Assembly (NCBI GenBank): GCA_030674155.1 | Contig: CM060317.1 | Span: forward strand, 40,095,895-40,159,894 | Direction of reading: 5' to 3' | Length of the DNA stretch: 64,000 nt | Origin: Stramonita haemastoma | Taxonomy: Eukaryota; Mollusca; Gastropoda; Neogastropoda; Muricidae | In this document: piece after piece, positions 1 to 14,100 of the stretch | How positions within the stretch are numbered: the first letter of the stretch is position 1 | Layout of the letters: each line of letters opens with the position of its first letter | Notes under the pieces: generated by a model | Told to the model about the DNA's origin: nothing | What the model saw: the letters and a program-made list of their open reading frames with translations, nothing else | Databases searched by the model: none | Made by a program: the position numbers and the translations under genes

Positions 1-1632
1 GACTGTGTATGTGCTGAATTGCCATGACTATGCAGTAGGCCTAGTGTTTAAAGTGAAGTGAGATACCTAGCCGACACTAATGACTGCCAGACTCTCACCC
101 CACGCTGTGTATCGCGCTGCTTCTCGCGCGCTGCAGGTGGTAGACTACTACGGTGTGTTCATCTATAGCTTCGCTGTGCCCACAGAAAATAAAACGCAGC
201 AAAGAAAAACAGTTACTCTGCATGCAGACATGTTCAATTTTTTCTCTATATTTGTTGTTTGTATATTAGAAATGTCTGTTCTTTTAGAGAGAAAGTTAAA
301 AATGACTGATTCTTGTGACTGTGTTTTTCCTGTCCCTCCCCTGCTCATCTTCACCCATGTTTTGACTGCTCTCACGTCAACCAGTGTGAAAGAAAGTATA
401 TGGAGTTTGGTGTCAAAAGAAAGCTTGTTTAAAGCTGATTGTAAAGAGAGCTTTGTTTGTCTTTTTTTGGACGAATCACTGTGCAAAACGATGCGTGAAA
501 GAAACCATGGTAATTTACAGCTGAACACGGCTATAGCACTAGCTGCTACTGCCGTCTTTCCTTTTGCCCCGTTTATTTATATCAACGCCCTGCCAGCTGC
601 GGGTCATGAACTTTGAGCGGGGAACTAAAGAGACCGCTATGAGAAGCCGTGACAGAAGTAAAACTGCACAGGAAGAAGAGAATAATAATGTGTAATTGTG
701 CACGTATTACAAGATGTCATAGCAATGTAAATACAGAACAAAATATCCCTTTTCTCTTTTATAAGGCCTGTAGTTGGCTGAGAGAGAGGAGGGGACAATG
801 ACCCCCTTTTTTCCCCTCTGCCTTCCTTTCTTGAAATCCTAGAATCAATACTATAATGTGCCACATTGTTAAAATACTTTGATCAGCTGTCAGGAGTGCA
901 CCTTATGGGAGGCATTTGGTTACACGGATAAATCATATAAGCTGCTTCAGAGTGTGCCAGACCTCGGTCTGTGAGGACATCGGAAAGCAGAGCACACCAG
1001 AAAGCGGAGCACAGTTATTTTATGTGTGTTTCCCAGAAACATCTTGTTTTCTTTCTATGATGCCACATTCCTGTGTACATGAATTGTATGCACAGATAGA
1101 AATACAGCAAGGACTGCTAGGCACTATGACCAGTGAACTTCTCAATGACTATTTTATGTTTTCTTAAAGGTCAGAATTAGTATCGGGTCTACTTACTACT
1201 TCGATTTAGTCAGTAGTTTCTGTTAAAAATGTACAGAACTGTGTTGCAAATTGAAACTTTACATATTTTGCATGATCTAAAATGACTTTTTTTCCCCCCT
1301 TTTTTAAGGCTCTACTGCAGTTCCTTAAAGTTTTGACACACCTGTGCTGTGAATAGCCATTGACTTGCTGTGCATGACTATGTTATGTAGAGTCAAATGG
1401 CAGTCATTAGAATACCAGTGCTTGAGAACAGGGACAGTGATTAGACCAGCAACCATATCCTTTTTTTTTATATTGATTTACAAAGTTGACCAAATAGACT
1501 GTCCACATAATGTGTTCAAAACTGTATCTAGATAATTATATTCTGCAAGTTTGACCTGAGTGCTGGTTTGGATTTGGTCACTTTTAAATTGGTGTTAACC
1601 ATGAAAAATACATGACTATATTTTTGTTTCAG
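1..1632 (+). other. IGF2BP upstream intron (partial)
   Basis: Mostly AT-rich sequence with no exon recognised. The 178-codon open frame at 80-616 has no recognisable domain and low-complexity T-rich coding, so it is treated as chance. The rest of KH1 must lie before position 1. Confidence 0.5.
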
Positions 1633-1671
1633 GGTGGACATTCATCGTCGTGATAATATTTCGCCTGAAAC
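1633..1671 (+). CDS. IGF2BP: IGF2BP exon (end of KH1)
   Basis: A 39-base exon follows 'tgtttcag' and precedes 'gtaagt'. After one carried-in base it reads VDIHRRDNISPE plus two bases. This matches the family's conserved IDVHRKEN stretch at the end of KH1. It is the first exon seen in the window. With the canonical donor it ends in phase 2, whereas the next exon is read from phase 0. Confidence 0.82.
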
Positions 1672-4600
1672 GTAAGTCTGTTTTTAATACTTTTCATTGA
1701 AGTCTTAATTAGTCTTTACCCTAGTAGCACAATTCCTGGAATGTTTCGGGACAGCCTTGCTGGGCCACATGGCAAATCCTGGAATGATCCGGGATAGCGA
1801 AAATGGTGTTTTGACAGCTCACTTTTACTGTAAAATTTCACCCAATGAATGCTAAGGCCATTGCAGGGCTGCAAAAAAAGCATTGAAGTTTATTCTGCAC
1901 ACAAGCTATGCAAGTTTTTATTGGTCGGGGGGGCAACTTGCGTGCGCCAGAATTTCATGAAGCAGTTTGCAATCTTTTTGACAAAAAAGAAGTTTAATGA
2001 GACTCATTTGGTTGAAATAAAATATGACTCAGACTGAGGTAAAGATTGGGTCTTTTTTTTCTTAATGAGTAGAAGTTGATTGCAATCCTACCGAATCAAA
2101 CAGTGCTAGTGTTCCTGGATGCACTGTTTCACTACCTAATGATTGTGACGTTTCGGACAGTTTTACTTTTTTTTATGTGGCAAGTCTATGAAATAATTGT
2201 TATCAAGACTGTTGTGCTGCTGGCTACTTGGCTTCACATGAAAATAATTTTGCATATTGGTCACAGAAAGCCACCACAACCACAAAGTGAGTGTATACTG
2301 CCATGACGACAGCGATGGTGCTGATAATTTTTCTGGAAGTGGAAATAAACCCATAGAAGACATTTGTTTGTAAAAGGAACTGAAAATTGCATAAGTAAAG
2401 GTAAATCACATGACAAAGGCATTCTCTGTGCGGATAATATTTGAGCAACCAGAAAAAACACAAAAGCACTGTAAATACCATGTATGCCTTCCTGGCCCAG
2501 ATTGTGAAACTGATCAGGAGTTTAAAGCTTTTGAGTCCACTTATCAAAATATGTTCATAAAATATGATGTCACAACCAGCATATCAACTCTGCATTCTTG
2601 GAAGTTCAAAACTTGTAATATTTTGTCCAGTAGAAACTCAGTATAAAAAAAAAAAAAAAAAGTTTTTCACCAGCTTTTTAAATCATTAAATACTCCGCTC
2701 CTTGTTGAAAAACGATATAGACCAAAAAAATCATTTGATTTAGATCAAATTAATCCTATCAATTAATTACCTGATCCATACATTCAGTAGAACTCGTACC
2801 ATACTGAATAATTAGTGATTCTCTGTTAGCCACCCTGCTCTAAAGTACACTGCCAGGTGCACTGAATCCTCTGTAATGTTTTTAGCGCAACTAGGGTTAA
2901 AAGTTGGAGATGGTAAATCACCAAAAGTTTTGTCTTTTGTCTGATTTTTTTATTTTTTTTTTTTTTTTTAATGTAAAAGAAAGAAAAAGATGGGGAGGGA
3001 GAATGTGAGTAGGTGGGATCAGATGCTTATGTTTTTATAACTGATAGGAAAAAACTTTTGTAAGATATTTATGATCAGTTTTGAAGCTCGCCTACATTTG
3101 TAATGCATTTGTATAATGTTGTTGTTACATTTTTGTGATTAGTTTTGTAATGCAATTGTGTTTTTCTTGAGGGGTAAAAAAGATATGCCAAAAAAAATTG
3201 TCTTGACTCTTAACAATGAGATACATAGATGGATTGCAAAATTCAAGTCTAGTGTTGCTGTATGTGCATCAGTGCAGCGGTTACCGTAAATGACTGTCAA
3301 CTTGGAGGTGAAAAGTGATCTTCATTAGAGGCCTGTGTGTTAGACTTTAGGGCTCTGGCTGAGTCCCAGGGAAAAGCTTGTTTACTTCTGGGATTTTTCA
3401 AGCTCTAGTTCAGGACGGATAGCCTAGTGGTCAGAACATTGCGCTCGCAATTTGACGACCCGGGTTCGAGTCCAGTCGAGGAAATTTTTCTCCTGGAGTT
3501 AACATCAGTGCCGACTCCACTCTCCCCAAAAGTCCTTCGGATGAGACTTTAAACCGAGGCCCCGTGTGCAACGCACGCAGAACATCTTGCCACACGTTAA
3601 ATCCTGTTCCGCTTTTCGTAAGAGTAGGCCATCGTGTGCCGGTGGGAACAGATGAAATATTTACAAAAACTGCATACACACGGGGACCAGATGAAAAAAA
3701 GCACATGATTGCTTATTCTGTTATCCTCAATATAAAAGAATTAATAAATAAATAAGTTGCATTCCATTATTGTGTGTACTTTGTAGGATTTTAGGGCTGA
3801 ATCACTGTTAGATTTGGGGTGGAATCAGCAGTAGATTCAGTGTGCATAGATTGTCGGTCAGCTGTCGGTCATCACTCCTCTGTCTTTGGCCGAAGTATTT
3901 GTAAAATCTTCCTGTTGTCAGTGGGACTTGAAAACAACATTTCTGAGTATCATGTATTCTTCATGCAAAATCTTCTTTCTTAGTGGGGTAAACTCTTTCG
4001 GTTTTATAACCCGAGTTACCCAAAAGCTGAGACAGAGTAGATAGCAGGTCAAAAAAGCTAAGAGATCTCAAAGAATGGTATATTTCAAACTAATTATAGT
4101 GTTGTGTTTTTAAAAATAAAAATTGCAATGTATTAATTTCTGGTTGTTGTGTCTCTGGCCTATGATAAATGTGCTTTTTGTGGGTTTGGTATATGTTGCT
4201 GGAAACCTTGTTGTTTTTCGTAATTATGGACAGTAGTCTTTTTTTCAGTTGGTAACAATCAAAGGTTCACCTGAAGCTTGCTCCAAGGCCTGCAAAGAGA
4301 TAATGAAGGTAGTGCAAGCAGAGGCAAGCTCTCTCAATAGAGGGTAAGTTGAACAATTCTTCCATAGTTCTGTCTGTCTCATGATATATAGAGTAAATTA
4401 AGTTGAACAACAGTTCTGATTCAGCTGTAGCAGTTCTTGTGTGTTTAACAGACCTGCCTACCTGTACGATTTTTTTTCAAACTAGCTCTGATTTTACCCT
4501 TACCATCATCTCCTCCACCTGCCCTCCTCTAAAGCTTTTGCACACTATGAATAAGGGTCATCCACCATCCTCATACCCATACACAAAACACACTTGTATT

Positions 4601-5092
4601 TGGCAGACTGAGTTTTATGGGGGGAAAATAAGTGTTTATACTCATTATGAATTGTGTTTTTGTTACTTTTTCCTTAGTTTTTTCATTTTCCCTCCCGTAG
4701 CAATCTGTATTGGTATGTCAATTGTCCATCTGTTATATCTCACCCCTCTCATTCTTTGTTTCTGATAGTCTGCATGCATCTTGACATTTCCCAGGCATCC
4801 CCTCTCTTCTCTCTGTCACACACACACGCACGCACACATGCACACACACACTAACCACACACTAACACACACACACACAGAGGGTGTGTGTGCATGTACA
4901 TTTTGTGTGTGTAAATTTGGTTTTAAAGCGTATTGGAATGTTCGATAGGATATTAATCAAAAATTTATTCTTGTGTGTCTTAATCTTTTGTGTTTGCCAT
5001 GTCGTATGAGTATTTGTGTTGTACTCTGTAGTTGCCCTTGATGAGAGGATTAAAGTGCTTTGACATAAAAACTTTCTGCCTGCCCCCCCCAA

Positions 5093-5151
<59 letters not shown>

Positions 5152-8100
5152 GTTACTACACTTGAATATGAATTGATGATCCCAAGTGTTTAACCTTTAG
5201 CACCCTGCCTTTTTTTTTTTTTTTTGACTTCCTTTCTCTGCCCCTGCATTCTTTTCAAGGGAGCAAAAAATGTGAGCACCTTCTTGTTTAGAACTGTTAT
5301 AACTGGATGTATTTTATGTAGACTTGATTTTTTTGTATGTGAATAAAGGAATGGATGGTGAATATTTTGCTGTAAGCATTTTGTTGTATATATATGCATA
5401 TTTTGACATTCAAAACAAAAACAAAAAAAAACGGAAATGTGTGGATTTACTTTTATTCACTGTGAATGTTCTGGTTTGCAATCAACCTTATAATCCACCA
5501 GACTGTGGTACCTCATGAAGCAGGGATGTGGGCAGAGAGCTGCATCACACTTTTGGCACACATATTGAGTCTGGTGGCGCTTCTTGTCACGGTTAGAGCA
5601 CACCACACAGTCCGGGCGAGAAGGTCTTCCAGTCTTCAGCCGTTTGGGGTTGATCACCAGCTGGTGGTCGGCCATCACAATCCTGTCAGGGGGGTCCTCT
5701 GGTTTCCTGCCCTTCCTGTGAGAGACACCTGACTGGTAGTCCCTCAGCAGAAAGTACTTCTCAGCGTTGACACAACGTCCACGGAGGGCCTTCCAGATGA
5801 CAAGAGTTGCAGAAGCACACTTCCAGAAGATAGAACACTTTCTTTCACCACTTTGTAAATCTGTGCAAGACCATGAAGTAAGTCATGGCTTTGTCAGCTC
5901 TGTCTATCCCCCCCATGTGCTGCAAGTAGGACTGGATGGCACACGGTTTGTCGACAACACGGTGTGGTCTTGGTGACATTTTGACCGGACTTCTTTCCTG
6001 TAGGTCTGGGCGGAGTGCACAGTTATCGGGTTCACTGGCCTTTTGTCATACCAGCAGATGTACCTGATATGACCCTCCATGTGTGTGATGGTCACCTTGA
6101 TGTTGTCCGGTACACACTGGCGGTTGACACGCATTGTGCCACAAGCTCCTGTGTGGTTTTGGGCCAGGTCTTCAAAGAGAGCAGGAGATGCAAAAAAAAT
6201 TATCCATGTAAACATGTCCTTTGTTGTACAGTTTCTCAGAAAGTGAAGTCACTCCTTGATGAGCTACTCCCTTTGCTCTTGGTGCCTGGATATTTTCACG
6301 TCCTAGGTACAGCTGCCAGTTGTACATGTATCCAGTTTTGGCATCGCAAGACCCCAAGCTTTCAAGCCCCACTTGGTTGGTTTGGCTGGCATGTAGATCA
6401 GCAAGTTTGTTCTGCCCTTGAATGGTATGCTTTCATCCACTGAAAGTTCTTTCCCTGGCTGGAAGTATTTTTACCAAAGTGGGACCAGTTTGTTGTAGAG
6501 GGGGCGAATTTTGTGGGCCTTGTCATGTTCCAGATGGTCTTTGGGTTTGGCAGTGGCGTTGTCCAAAAGGTGGAAAAAAGCGAGAATTGCCATGAATCTG
6601 TCCCTTGGCATGATGTTTCTAAAGCCTGGCATCTCATTAAAGCTAACTGTTGACCAGTACAGATTAAATGATGAACGTTTCATGAGGCCTATCAACAACA
6701 AAATGGCTAAAAACTTTCATTTCGTTGAAGGTCACTTTTTTCCACGTGTTAATGTATGAATGGTGACCCACGTTTTCACCTCTCTTCTCCTTCTCCTGAT
6801 CAGCATATTGATTCGTTTGTCACAAACAACGTTATGATTTCGTCTGTAATAAACAAACGAAACGGTTCTCCCTCAGAAATATCATCAGGCACGTCCTTTG
6901 GTCCTGAAGGTTCTGCGAAAGTTTTCAACCACGTATGATCGTAGCCACTTAGAATACACCTGTCACAATTCAAATTTTCATCTTCACTGTCACCAGAATC
7001 ATCTTCATTTCCACCTTGTATCACTTCACCATCAATCTCAGCTTGTGTGAAGCCTCTAAACTCGTCTCCCAAGTCAGAATCGTAGAACATCTCCCACAAA
7101 AATTGTTCGAGATCATCGTCCGCCATTTTTGTGATGGTAGATTGAAAAAAATTTAAGTTGACTTTTCAAAAATTTGCTGGGTTGTGTTGATTCAGAGCAT
7201 ATGGGAAAGGAAGTTCGGCCTTGTTTTGAACTGAAACTAGCCGTGTTTCTTTTATTAGAACCAGAAACTACACACACAACCACAAATTTTGAACATCCTA
7301 TGCTCAGGGACAGTGCGCCTGCAGATGCAAGGGAAATAAGCTGTTTGGCGACATGATGCGCCTACAGCGTGCTAGAGGTTAAACACTTGTTGATAAAAGC
7401 ATGCTGCATCCAAAGGATCAAAACCACAATTGCAACCATCACATAAACAATGATGATAAAAAATATACATCAAAAGTAAAAAAGAATGTGAAGCTATCTT
7501 TGCTATCAAAATACTATTTCTAGCCTGTCCAAATACTTTTTCACATTTGCTTAGGTAGGCAGGTCTAGAACAAGATTCCATCTCATTGGACTGTGAAAAG
7601 GATGTCTTCACCCATTGATAAAGATATTAGAAGGGGTTCTCTCTCGTAATTAAAAATTTCAGAGTGGTGGTTTTTTGGTATAAGCAAAAGAAAAAAGTGT
7701 ACTCTCCCCAGAGAAAGCAGCTCATTCTTGATGTCAATAAATTGTCAAATAAATTTGTAGGATCATACAAACATTCGTAATCTATAGTTTTGAAAGCATA
7801 ACTTTTGAAATTAAAAGAAAGATTACAATTTGATGATGTGGTTGATAAGCTTTATGAGTCAGCCAGAATATGAAATAATTACAGTGTGTAAAATCATAAA
7901 ATGTTTGGGCACTTTTTGTCTGTTGGTAAAAAAGAATAGTTGTGACAGAAGATAAGGAATATTGAGGAAGAATGAATAAAGCCTGTGGTAGATAATTGTT
8001 CATTCAGTTTCAGACTCACCAAGGAAGATTGAACTAAAATGGATAGAACCTGTAATAGATGATAAAATGATGATACCTCGTGGGGGGGGGGTATGCCCTG

Positions 8101-11100
8101 AAAAGTCCCCAATTTTTTTCCCACCAAATCTGTCTGAACCCTGAGATAATACTTCAAACTGGATGTTTTCTTTTTCAGGGAATGTCCATTACGAGTCTTA
8201 TGCCCTAACAGCCTGTGTGGACGCATTATTGGTAAAAAGGGAAATGTCATCCGAAGTTTCATGGAAAAGTCGGACACAAACATTGTTGTTTCAAGGTAAG
8301 AATAAGTGAAAGTTTTTGTTACTTTTAGCTGTTCAGTGTATGTAATATTATTATTGTGTGTGCATGTGCACACATTAATCTCTTTACTGCGCTGTTGACG
8401 AACAGCGTTCATCATAGAAACTGTCACCAGCAATGCTCAGTTGATGATCCCTGTTTGTCAAGATTCAACGCTCTCTATGTTTCGTCCAGCATGTGCCTGA
8501 GCAAAATATAATAGCAGCAAAAAGGTTACGGCTACGCTCTTACTGCCACTGACTGTTGTGCTGGATAACAAAGTGTGCAGGAATGAGAAAAGGCATTCAT
8601 GCTTATCAGCATGCTCTGTCCTTGAGCAAGAAGGGAGGCTGGATCATCACGCATGTGCAGTTGTGCGTCATTTTAAACTCCTGGAGGGTTTCTAGTGATT
8701 TAAAAAAGAAGGAGGGGGGGGGGGGGGGGGGGGGCTTGCACTTGGCTGACCTATGTCCAGACAAATGAAGTGTGACAAGAACACATGGCTCTTTTTGCTA
8801 GAGGTTTTGTACATTTGTGTCTTTGGCAGTATGAACACTTTCAGCATGCCAAGTAAAAATGAGGGTTGGCTGTGTTCACATGCTGAAGGGAGTGAGTGAC
8901 AGGGGGAGAGGGGGGGGAGGGGAGCAAGGGGGTTAGTTGAAGGCAAGAAGGCAGCAAGATGACTTTGATTAGAGATAGTTGTTTACTGCTAGTTTGCCCC
9001 CAATTTAAAATTCTACTCTTCGTACCATTACTTTGAGTGACTTGCTTGAGATTTCACACAGTGCTTGTTAGGACTGACAGAGTATTGTTAGTGTGGCATA
9101 GCTGCCAACCATTCCTTTTTTTCCAGAATTTTTGGCACAATTCTGGTTTATAAAAAGTTTTCCAGATTCCAAAATTTAAATGCACGTAAATCTGATAGAA
9201 CATCAATGCTCATGCCAGTTTCCAATGCCAATCACCATGATGTTGAAGAAAAGGTTAATCACAAATTCTGATAGTTGTGCCTTTCAGATGTTTGTTCTCA
9301 AATGGAATAAAGATCTTTTTTATGCACTGATCTATTTCGACAAAGTAAAACTTTTGCCTTCTGCTACAGTCCTATCTGTGCCGTTGCCATTTGAAAATTT
9401 TGCATGGCAGATGATATGACATTACTGCACATGAGAAAAGGTGTTTACTTCAACAATTTTGTTGTAGTAGTTCTGAATTCAAGTGTCCTTGCTATGTTGC
9501 TATGCCAGTTGCTCAAAAGTATAGGCTGGTTCTAATACACAGACAAAAGAAACTAGGAGTAGCCATGGCAGAGGAGTGTCCAAGGGAGGCAATGACTGAT
9601 AGCCTGTGTGCATGTACATTAAGTCAAGGTGGTTATGTATCTCATCTTGAAGACAATAGGGAACATTTGTCAGAAGGGAAGGCAGGTTTTCAGGAGTATT
9701 GCTGCTTTGAAGCTGAGAGTCACTGGCATGAAATGACTGATTTTGCCATTTTATGGTTTGTGAAAGTGGAGCAGTGTAAAGAGTGAAGAGTAACAGGGTC
9801 TTGAACTGATCCCTGTTGGACACTGTATTCCAGTGTGACAGATTTGGATAGAATGTTGTTTGCTATAACTGTCTAGTATCAGTCTGTAAGACATGATGTA
9901 AACCAGGTGTGGGCTATGTCATTAATACTCAAAGGGTTTTTTGAAGGTGGGAAAGAATTAAGTGGTCTGTAGTGTCAAAGGCAGCTGACAAGTCAAGGAA
10001 AGTGAAGATTTTTCCTGAAACAGAAGCAAGTAGAAGTTTTTTTAATGTGTGGCCTAGGTGGTTCCGGTGCTGTGGTTGGGGTGATTGGCAGACTGAAATG
10101 GGAGAAAACTTGGAAAGAAGACGGTTACTCAACTGTTTGAGAACTACTTTTTCAATTAGAGATGAAAGGAAGGTTACAGATTGGTCTAAATTTTTTCAGA
10201 ATGTTGGGATGTTTTTTGATTAAAGGTCTCACTATTGCAGGTTTGAAAGTGGATAGAAAAATGTCTTAAAGAGAGGGGTTCACTATTTTGGTAATTGTGG
10301 TTGCAAGTTGTGGAAGTCACTGCAAAACGAGTAGGTAAGGGATCAAGCTCACATGTTTTTATCATATTTTCTTGTCTTGATTTCTGCCTCACTTGTGGGA
10401 TGGAAGAAAGATACATGCCAATAAACTTGGGTCAGGAAAGAAGGCTGGAAAGAATTCTGATCCAGTCTGAAACGAATGTAGCAGACTTCATCAGCAAAGA
10501 AGAAAGAAAAGATAAAAAGTTCAGACAGGCTGTAGATGGAAGGCAGAGGGCTTGCATTTACAGACTCAAGAAGATATGAGGTAAGGGGAAAAAGATTTCA
10601 TAGATGCAGCATTTAAAACTCAGAAGAGTTGGTGTGTCTTTGCTGCATGCATTTTTATTCTTGTAGTCCATTCTTTCTGGCACGCAATGGCCTGTTCTTC
10701 TGAAAGGCAGAATGGATTTAATGTGTGTGCAAGAATTCTGCATACATTCACAGATGGTGCTTCAGTGTATAGTCTCATTTGAAGAACTTGGGGGGTGGGG
10801 TGAGGAGTCTCAGTGGTGGCTCAAACTGGGGCACAATCCCAGGCAATCAAACTGTGAGCACAATTCTTTAGTACTACGCTATCCCACCCTCCCAACAGTT
10901 AGTATGAAATGACAAGTGAATAGTCATGATAATCCTTGAGAAATGTTATTTCACAAATGAATATCAATGAGCACCACACTTGAAACTGCACACTACAAGA
11001 ATTATACGCTAACAGGAAAAAAGTCACAGTCTGCTTCCTGTCACTGGTATGAGAAACCTCTAAAATTGCACTCTTGTCATTATACAAATAATTTTCCAAA

Positions 11101-14100
11101 TAAAAATCACTCACTGATTTTTCCTTAAGCTCATTTTCGTCCACAATTAGCATGGCTACACTAGGTTCCAAGCCGTTGTTATCAGACAGTAAAGCTTGAT
11201 TCATGTCATGTTCACAGACATCTGCAACTTGCTCCTTTTCAGTCTGTAGTTTCATCACTGCTTCTGGAGCAGTCTACTTCTAGTTATTGGTGTGGTTTTT
11301 TTTTATCTGACCTGAATATGGAGAGCTCCCAACTTAAATGGGGTATAAAAAAAAAACATGCAAACTTGTATGGTACAGGTATGTCACACAAACATCTGGA
11401 CTGGCCAAGACTATCCTACAGGGAACAGTTCGAAGGAGAGAGACAAAAAAGCAGAAGAGAAAACAATGGGAAGACATCAGATAGTCGGACTGACCTTGAT
11501 TGGATGACTTGCTAAGGAAAATTTTCAATGATGTCCCAATTGTCTACTAGACTACAGGATAGGAGGAGGAGAAGAATTGTAACACAAGTTAAACAACATA
11601 AGCATAACTGATGGTCCTGCGTTTCACCATTGTGATGATCACTTGCTAACTGAAGCATGATGACCAAAGTCCATTAAATGTTACATGTTGTAATGTCTGT
11701 CATTCAGTTTCACGAGTGAAAAAGTAGTATTTCAAGGTTTTATAAGTATGTCAAATGACATTGGATTGACTAGTTTACATCCCTACAGTATTTGATTGGG
11801 CGCCAGACATTTGTTCACATGTATTTTTAGAAAACCTGCCATTAGTATTCTCACAGTGTATCCCTGATGACACAGCATCTACTGCAATCATCCTCACAGT
11901 GCCTGCTCTGGAAAATACCAAGCCTCCATAAAAATATTGACAGTTTGTGTTAAAAAAAAAAAAGTAACCCAGGAGGCAGTGAATAAGACGTGATTGCTAT
12001 CTTGAGAAACATTTTCATATCCTCTTTAATATATTAAACATTTTGAGTGAACTATTACTTTTTATTCTGGGCTGATCTGTGAGACAGTGGTTTTGGCTAT
12101 GCTTAAGTTTCTATTGTGATTTTATTGCTTTTCCAAGAAGCTGACACTTGTATCTGTAAGTAATGTTCCTGACAGTTTTGAGGGCAGCCACTATCCTGGC
12201 AGCATGAATGATTACTATGTGGATCGTGTGATCACTGTCACTGGGAGCTTGGAAAATACCTTCAAGGCGGAAGAGATGATCAGCGAAAAGATGAGACTGT
12301 GCCTTGAGCAAGATGCTAATACCTATCAGGTGGGTGGTGCCTGTCGCTGTTCAGTTACCATCCCCATGTCCTGTGCTCTAATCACAAAAGTTCTTGTTTC
12401 TTTGTGGGAGGGGATGTGTTGAAACCACCATGCTGCAAAAGACAGATGATGAAGAGGTTTGGGGGGGATGGGGTAGATAAAGATCTTTATTTTAATTCAA
12501 AAAAGGGAAATGTCAGTTCATGTGTATTGTTCACTGTCACAAGGTGGTGGATATTATGCTGATTACCATGTCATGACTGCAGATAAATTCAGTTTAATCA
12601 CACTATAACCATAATGCTCTAATGGCCTTTAATGTTAAAAGATTGGTTAAAACGAGTCCTTAACTTGTTAATTGATTTTAACAATTGCCTTCATCATTCA
12701 CTCTGTATAGTTGGCTAAGCTGTCTTAATGAGAAGACAAAATAGGTTATTATCTTAGTGTAAATGTTATAGCTCTGACACTATGCCTTACTGCAGTGTTT
12801 ATTGTGTTATAGTAGCATAAGGGGAGTGGGATAGCCTGGTTAGATGTTGCTCTCATGATTTGATGGCCAGGGTTTGAGCCACCAACAAGACACCTGTTCA
12901 AGGGGATTTATCCCCTGGAGTTAAATGTGCCGGTGAGAACGATAAGAAAACCTGTATGAACAAACTCCTGCACACTGTGTTGAGACATCAGCCCTGAAAT
13001 CGGAATGCAGCTATTATAATGGTGAGTAAAATCAGTCATATGTTGAAAAATCTCACCATTGGTCAACCTTGTTGAAGCTCTAGCTGGGAATGAGAGTTTA
13101 AAAAAAAAAATAAAAAAAAAATTTAACTAGGGGGGGGGGAGGGGGATACAAGTGATTATAGCTTTGAGGTTGTGATCTCACCGCCAGGTTGAAGCCACCA
13201 CTGAAGCACTCTGTTTTTCGCATGGAAACTGGTAAAGTTGAAATGCAGCTTCCTTAATGGTGGGTAAACAGTTGCAGAAATCTCAGCATTGGTGAACTTT
13301 AGACCTCTCACTGAGAAAGGGGGAAAAAAGCACTAAATCTTGGCCTTGTTTCTTTTGTACGCTTTTTGTTTGTGAGAAATAGGAAAAAAGGTGGAAGCTG
13401 TTATAGTTTTCAGCATTTTTGATTGTATATGGCATCACTGACCAACTGTAAGATGAACTCTTGATTTTTGTATTTGACAAATACAAAACAATGACCTGGC
13501 AAACTGTGAAAAAAATTGTGTATTGAAATTAGTGGGGAAAGAGCTGTTTTCCCATTTAAAAAAAAAAACTGAAATGAAAATGACTGTGGCACTTTGAGAC
13601 GTATATGACTCTTGTGTTGCAGCAACAACAGATGATGTTCAGTGGTCTTCCTACTCTTCCCATGATGCCTGGAGGCATGAACAATTACCCTGGTGCTCGT
13701 CCTCCATACCACTACATGGTCAGTAATGGTCAAAACACATCTCATCGTACAGGTCCACCCAGCCTGCCGTAACAATGGTTCACCAGTTTTTTAAAAGAAA
13801 CTTTGGTTATCCTCTGATTTCCTTGATGAAGGTTATGTCTGTTTTCTAAGAACACCATAAAAAAGATTTCACACACCAGTGTTGTTATATTTTGATCCAA
13901 ATCTTTAAATTTGGTTTTATGTGAAAGATCTTGTGTTACAAGAGTGCTACTTTCTAACCAACAGGCTTTTTATGTCTGCCCAAACGTGAAAATGTGGAGA
14001 CTTTTGCTTACAGACAGACACAGATATTCTTTAATTAGATAACATTTTTAACAAATATTTATATAGTAGGCTGTATAGGGCACCTTTTCTAAATGTGTAC

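Larger units (their letters stand above)
4344..8178 (+). other. IGF2BP intron carrying a piggyBac element
   Basis: Holds CA/TG tracts (4805-4915), a CT microsatellite (5094-5146) and the piggyBac element at 5190-7382. The remaining 7383-8178 is AT-rich with nothing recognised. Confidence 0.6.
8296..12175 (+). other. IGF2BP intron with MITE, L2 and RTE remnants
   Basis: Contains a TTAA MITE (8375-8529), a G tract (8707-8734), an antisense L2 fragment (9645-10580), an antisense SINE-A (10650-10895), an unknown open frame (10899-11258) and an RTE 3' remnant (11335-11480). The stretches 8530-9640 and 11500-12175 show nothing else. Confidence 0.6.

Noticed and set aside
80..616. 178-codon open frame near the window start
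   Set aside because: No domain or homology recognised, T-rich composition, inside an intron of IGF2BP, with a competing antisense frame.
3413..3480. tRNA gene
   Set aside because: A and B boxes are present, but the sequence does not fold into a full acceptor stem and is repeated as a SINE head in many places.
7894..8433. 179-codon antisense frame over the KH2 exon
   Set aside because: It is the shadow of the IGF2BP exon and its flanking intron; the sense reading matches KH2 exactly.
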